The notes under the pieces: model-generated
Seen by the model: only the letters and a program-made list of their open reading frames with translations
Told to the model about the DNA's origin: nothing
Database searches by the model: none
In this document: positions 5,977 through 9,970 of the stretch, in pieces
Numbering within the stretch: position 1 is the stretch's first letter
Layout of the letters: each line of letters opens with the position of its first letter
Made by a program: the position numbers and the translations under genes
Source: an uncultured Curtobacterium sp.
GTDB taxonomy: Bacteria; Actinomycetota; Actinomycetes; Actinomycetales; Microbacteriaceae
Assembly: GCA_913774725.1 (NCBI GenBank)
Contig: CAJYIG010000228.1
Span: 1 to 9,970, forward strand
DNA length: 9,970 bases
Direction of reading: 5' to 3'

Positions 5977-6672
5977 TCAGGCGAACAGGTCGTTCGCGCG
6001 CTCGAGGTCCTCGGCGAAGTCGATCTCGACCGCGTACAGGTCGGAGATGTCGATCGGCGACCAGCGTAGCCCGTCCTCGGCGATGGCAGCCTCGATGCCG
6101 CCCTCGAAGTACTCCTGGTCGTCGACGCGGCCGAGCTGGCGGATGAGCGCCTGCTTGTCACGCGAGGAGACGTAGTTGATGCCGACGGCCTCGCCGAGAC
6201 CACCCACGACCCGCTTCGAGAGCTCCTTGATGCAGCCCTGGGCGTCGACGGTGTACTTGACCTCTTCGTCGGACACCTTCTCGGTGTTGACGCTGACGAA
6301 GGAGCGGTCCTGGTCCATCATGTCGGCGGCGCGGACGAGGGCACGCGGGTCGAAGACGACGTCACCGTTCATCCAGAGGACACCGCTCTTGCCGGTGGCC
6401 TTGAGCGCGCGCAGCAGGCTCTTCGACGTGTTCGTGGAGTCGTACGACTCGTTGTAGACGAAGTTCGCCTCGGGGAACGCCTCGACGATGTACTCCGACT
6501 TGTAGCCGACGACGATCGTGACGCGCGCGCTCGAGCCGAACGCCGCCCGGATGTTGTCGAACTGCTGCTGCATGATGGTGCGGCCGTCGCTGAGTTCGGT
6601 GAGCGGCTTCGGCAGGCTGCGGCCGAGTCGGCTGCCCATCCCCGCTGCGAGGATGACGATCTGCGTGGTCAT
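5977..6672 (-). CDS. LicC-like nucleotidyltransferase (probable cytidylyltransferase for a phospho-alcohol)
   Basis: A 231-residue GT-A-fold NTP transferase. Motifs are the nucleotide-binding loop LAAGMGSRL (8-16) with K22 in PKP, the segment Y73-N-x-x-Y-x-x-T-N-x-S-K-S-L86, which closely resembles LicC-type phosphocholine cytidylyltransferases and inositol-phosphate cytidylyltransferases, MNGDVVFD with the catalytic-site Asp104, YFEGGIEAAI (189-198) and VEIDFAEDL (215-223) with the second metal Asp. Inferred reaction: CTP plus a phospho-alcohol giving a CDP-alcohol plus pyrophosphate. A sugar-phosphate substrate cannot be excluded. ATG 6672 has GAAGGG at 6684-6679, six bases upstream. The frame stays open to 6843, but that extension shows no domain and would lose this site. 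It is first in an operon with the ABC exporter, and two CDP-alcohol-consuming enzymes lie on the other strand, so it may feed them. Confidence 0.86.
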   Translation of the reverse strand: MTTQIVILAAGMGSRLGRSLPKPLTELSDGRTIMQQQFDNIRAAFGSSARVTIVVGYKSEYIVEAFPEANFVYNESYDSTNTSKSLLRALKATGKSGVLWMNGDVVFDPRALVRAADMMDQDRSFVSVNTEKVSDEEVKYTVDAQGCIKELSKRVVGGLGEAVGINYVSSRDKQALIRQLGRVDDQEYFEGGIEAAIAEDGLRWSPIDISDLYAVEIDFAEDLERANDLFA

Positions 6673-6690
6673 GCTGGTCCCTTCTGGTGT

Positions 6691-6720
6691 CCGCCCGCGC
6701 GCCGCGTGGGGCACGGGCGG
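6691..6720 (-). other. Hairpin in the nucleotidyltransferase leader
   Basis: On the transcribed minus strand CCGCCCG (6720-6714) pairs perfectly with CGGGCGG (6697-6691) around a 16-base GC-rich loop. The stem ends six bases before the GAAGGG ribosome site, so it could affect translation initiation of the operon. The same seven-base stem recurs in the hairpin at 9904-9939. In DNA this GC-rich a chance stem is possible. Confidence 0.35.
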
Positions 6721-6833
6721 GCCTCGTCGAGTGTGCTCGCACCGGTTCGGAGTTCGCCGTGAGCGTGCGCATCCTGCACCTTCTCGAGGGGGACGAGCGG
6801 CCACGGCGGAGCCCGTTCGAGCAGGTTTCCATG

Positions 6834-6867
6834 TGGTGAACACTCCGTCGTGCCCTGGTGAATGATA
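6834..6867 (-). promoter_or_regulatory. Candidate promoter with PHO-box-like direct repeats
   Basis: Minus-strand TATCAT (6867-6862) is a good -10 match, though no clear -35 hexamer lies 16-18 bases upstream. Overlapping it and continuing downstream are ATTCACC (6863-6857) and GTTCACC (6841-6835), 22 bases apart, that is two 11-base units. GTTCACC in 11-base direct repeats is the PhoP binding pattern known from Streptomyces; here the middle unit does not match. The position, overlapping the -10 and the start of the transcript, would suit repression. The assignment to PhoP is inference. Confidence 0.3.
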
Positions 6868-6995
6868 CGGAACGAGTCCGCTCCGGGGTACACCCGTGCG
6901 CGCTTCGTGGTCAATTCGTGACCCTGTGACCGGTTCGGTACCGGAGCCCGGGCGGACGCGCCGACGGTCGGGGTCGGCGGCGTCCGGCGCGTTGG

Positions 6996-7007
6996 TACGG
7001 TGGGGCG
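6996..7007 (+). promoter_or_regulatory. Candidate leaderless -10 box for the second ABC ATPase
   Basis: TACGGT (6996-7001) fits TANNNT and is followed by six bases and then GTG 7008, which places the transcription start at the G of the start codon. The preceding bases have no convincing -35 hexamer, and no separate Shine-Dalgarno is needed if the mRNA is leaderless. This supports 7008 as the true start despite the unusual N-terminal sequence that follows. Confidence 0.5.
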
Positions 7008-8332
<1,325 letters not shown>

Positions 8333-8357
<25 letters not shown>

Positions 8358-9904
8358 GGGTCGACCTGCTCGCAGGCGAGGTCCGCGGGGGAGCCCGACG
8401 ATCGGTCCTCGTCGTGCTGGGGTCCCTGCTCGGCCTGGTCGCCGCGGTCGTGGTCGCCGGGGAGCTCCTCGCGCTCCGGTCGGCGCCCGCCGAGGTCGCC
8501 CGCTCCGTCGCGGTCCCCGTCGGCACCTTCGTCTCCCTCGCGCTCACCCTCGTCCCGCTCGTCGTGGGCCGCTCCGACCAGTTCGATCCGCGACGGTTCG
8601 CCGTGTACGGCATCGACCGTCGTCGGCTCGCCGTCGGGCTCGGGGTCGCCGGGCTCGTCGGGATCCCGGTGCTCGCGGTCGCGATCGTCGCGGTCGGTCA
8701 GGTCGGTGCCTGGTCGCGCACCGGGGGCACCGCGGTGCTCGCCGTCGTCGCCGCACTGCTCGGCACCCTGACCTGCGCCCTGCTGCTCCGGGTCGGCAGC
8801 GCCGTCGGTGCGACCTTCGTCGGTCCGCACCGGTCGCGCGACGCCGGCTGGCTCGCCGCCCTGGTCATCGTCGTCCTCGGGCTCCCGGTGGCGTCGCTGC
8901 TGCTCCGCAGCGACTGGCTCGACCCGGCCAGCGCCGAGCTGCAGCGGGTCGCCGACATCGCCGGGTGGACGCCGTGGGGTGCCGCCTGGGCGGTCCCGGC
9001 GGACGTCGCCAGCGGCCGCGTCGGGGAGGGGGTCCTGAAGCTCCTGGTCGCCCTGGTCACCGTCGCACTGCTCGCACTGGCGTGGTGGGCGCTCGTCGGT
9101 CGGGCGCTCGAGGCAGCCGACGGCCGTACCGGTTCCCGGCGCTACCGCGGGCTGGGCTGGTTCGCCGGGCTCGGTTCCACCCCGGTGGGCGCGGTCGCCG
9201 CCCGCGCACTGACCTACTGGGGCCGTGACCCGCGGTACCGGATGTCCTACCTCGTCATCCTGTTCGTGCCGATCGTCGTGCTCCCGCTCGGGGTCGCCGG
9301 CGTGCCGTGGCACTGGACCGCGCTCGTCCCGCTGCCGCTCATGGCGCTCATCGCCGGGTTCCTGCCGCACAACGACGTCTCCTACGACAACACCGCGGTC
9401 TGGCTGCACGTCGCGTCGGGCGCTCCCGGGTGGAGCGACCGACTCGGCCGTCTCGTGCCGTTGCTCGTCGTGGGACTGCCGCTCGTGGTGGCCGGTGCCG
9501 CCGTCTCCGCCACGCTCTTCGGCGACCCCGTCGCCTTCCCGGTGCTGACCGGCATCGCGGTCGGCGCCCTGCTGGCCGGTCTCGGACTGTCGAGCATCGT
9601 CTCCGTCCTGCTGCCGTACCCGACGGTCCGCCCGGGCGACCACCCGTTCCAGCAGCCGCAGGCCGCCGGCACGACGGCTGCGGTCGCGCAGACGACGATG
9701 ATCGTCGGCATCCTGGCGTCGCTCGTCCCCGCGGTGTGGCTCGCGGTCCTCACCGCCGTGGACGGTCCGGAGCCCTGGGCGACCGCGACGCTCGTCGTCG
9801 GCGTCGCCGTGGGCGTCGTCGTGCTCGTGGTCGGCGTGGCCGTCGGCGGTCGGCTCTTCGACCGGCGCGGTCCGGACCTGCTCGCTGCGGCGCAGCGCAA
9901 CTGA
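8333..9904 (+). CDS. Multi-pass membrane protein, probable ABC permease partner of the preceding ATPase
   Basis: A 523-residue, very hydrophobic protein with about twelve predicted helices (roughly 24-46, 58-80, 98-124, 132-158, 172-191, 232-257, 304-324, 329-345, 372-396, 401-428, 449-475 and 483-506). It has no signal peptide. Polar landmarks are PHNDVSYDNTAVWLH (345-359) and LPYPTVRPGDHPFQQPQ (427-443), in cytoplasmic or external loops. It appears to belong to an uncharacterised actinobacterial ABC-2-like permease group; the twelve-helix size is about twice a standard ABC-2 half-permease, so one polypeptide may supply the whole channel. ATG 8333 overlaps the ATPase gene by 25 bases, with AGAAAG (8321-8326) six bases upstream, which indicates coupled translation. 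The pairing comes mainly from context. The transported substrate cannot be inferred. Confidence 0.82.
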
Positions 9905-9939
9905 CCGCCCGCCGGACGGGAGGCACGTGGCCGGGCGGT
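9904..9939 (+). terminator. Inverted repeat right after the permease stop
   Basis: ACCGCCCG (9904-9911) and CGGGCGGT (9932-9939) form a perfect eight-pair stem around a 20-base loop, starting on the last base of the stop codon. No U-tract follows, as is common in very GC-rich actinobacteria. The loop contains GACGGGAGGC, a near copy of the element at 2547-2556. The remaining bases to 9970 show no gene start I can support. Confidence 0.45.
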
Positions 9940-9970
9940 CGCGCCGGCTCCGGTCCGGATGCGTCGTCGG

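Larger units (their letters stand above)
6673..7007. promoter_or_regulatory. 335-base divergent intergenic control region
   Basis: This stretch separates the minus-strand nucleotidyltransferase/export operon from the plus-strand ABC pair and has no credible gene. It contains, left to right, a hairpin next to the minus-strand ribosome site (6691-6720), a pair of TGGTGAA direct repeats 22 bases apart (6834-6840, 6856-6862), a minus-strand TATCAT -10-like box (6867-6862), an inverted repeat GGTCA-N5-TGACC (6909-6923) followed by another TGACC (6927-6931), a CCGGT-N5-ACCGG dyad (about 6930-6944), and a plus-strand TACGGT box (6996-7001). The section 6828-6925 is clearly richer in A and T than the rest of the window, as expected for a promoter region. 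It would give the nucleotidyltransferase mRNA a leader of about 185 bases if TATCAT is used. Confidence 0.6.

Noticed and set aside
4296..6175. Plus-strand frames opposite the ABC exporter genes
   Set aside because: They are shadows of the exporter ATPase and permease, which carry every expected motif on the minus strand.
6673..6843. N-terminal extension of the nucleotidyltransferase to 6843
   Set aside because: The added 57 residues are Arg/Pro-rich without a domain; the core begins exactly at MTTQIVILAAG with a good ribosome site before ATG 6672.

Overview
The window is very GC-rich, with C or G in most third codon positions. It has GTG and TTG starts, tight gene overlaps, weak Shine-Dalgarno use and TANNNT boxes placed for leaderless transcription. 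This points to a high-GC Gram-positive actinobacterium. Protein flavour suggests Microbacteriaceae, and Curtobacterium is plausible, but this is not proven from the sequence alone.

Layout. Positions 1-3904 (plus strand) hold a cell-surface glycopolymer gene set: the 3' end of an ExoA-like family-2 glycosyltransferase, a membrane CDP-alcohol phosphotransferase, a second family-2 glycosyltransferase, and, after a 141-base gap, a TagB/TagF-like CDP-glycerol (or CDP-alditol) phosphotransferase. Convergent to these, positions 3919-6672 (minus strand) encode, in transcription order, a LicC-like nucleotidyltransferase, a Wzm/TagG-like polysaccharide ABC permease, its Wzt/TagH-like ATPase, and a small conserved-looking protein of unknown function. 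A 335-base divergent control region (6673-7007) separates this from a plus-strand pair at 7008-9904: an ABC ATPase with an unusual ~195-residue disordered N-terminal extension carrying a tandem repeat, and a ~12-helix permease of unknown substrate. A hairpin follows the last stop.

Working model (inference). The nucleotidyltransferase activates a phospho-alcohol as its CDP derivative. The two CDP-alcohol-consuming enzymes and the glycosyltransferases build a phosphate-containing, teichoic-acid-like polymer at the inner face of the membrane, and the Wzm/Wzt pair exports it. The 7008-9904 ABC pair is a separate transcription unit and may be functionally unrelated. The points most worth a second look are the Asp-to-His change in the CDP-alcohol phosphotransferase motif, a phosphate-regulator-like direct repeat upstream of the nucleotidyltransferase/export operon, and the repeat-bearing N-terminal extension of the second ATPase.
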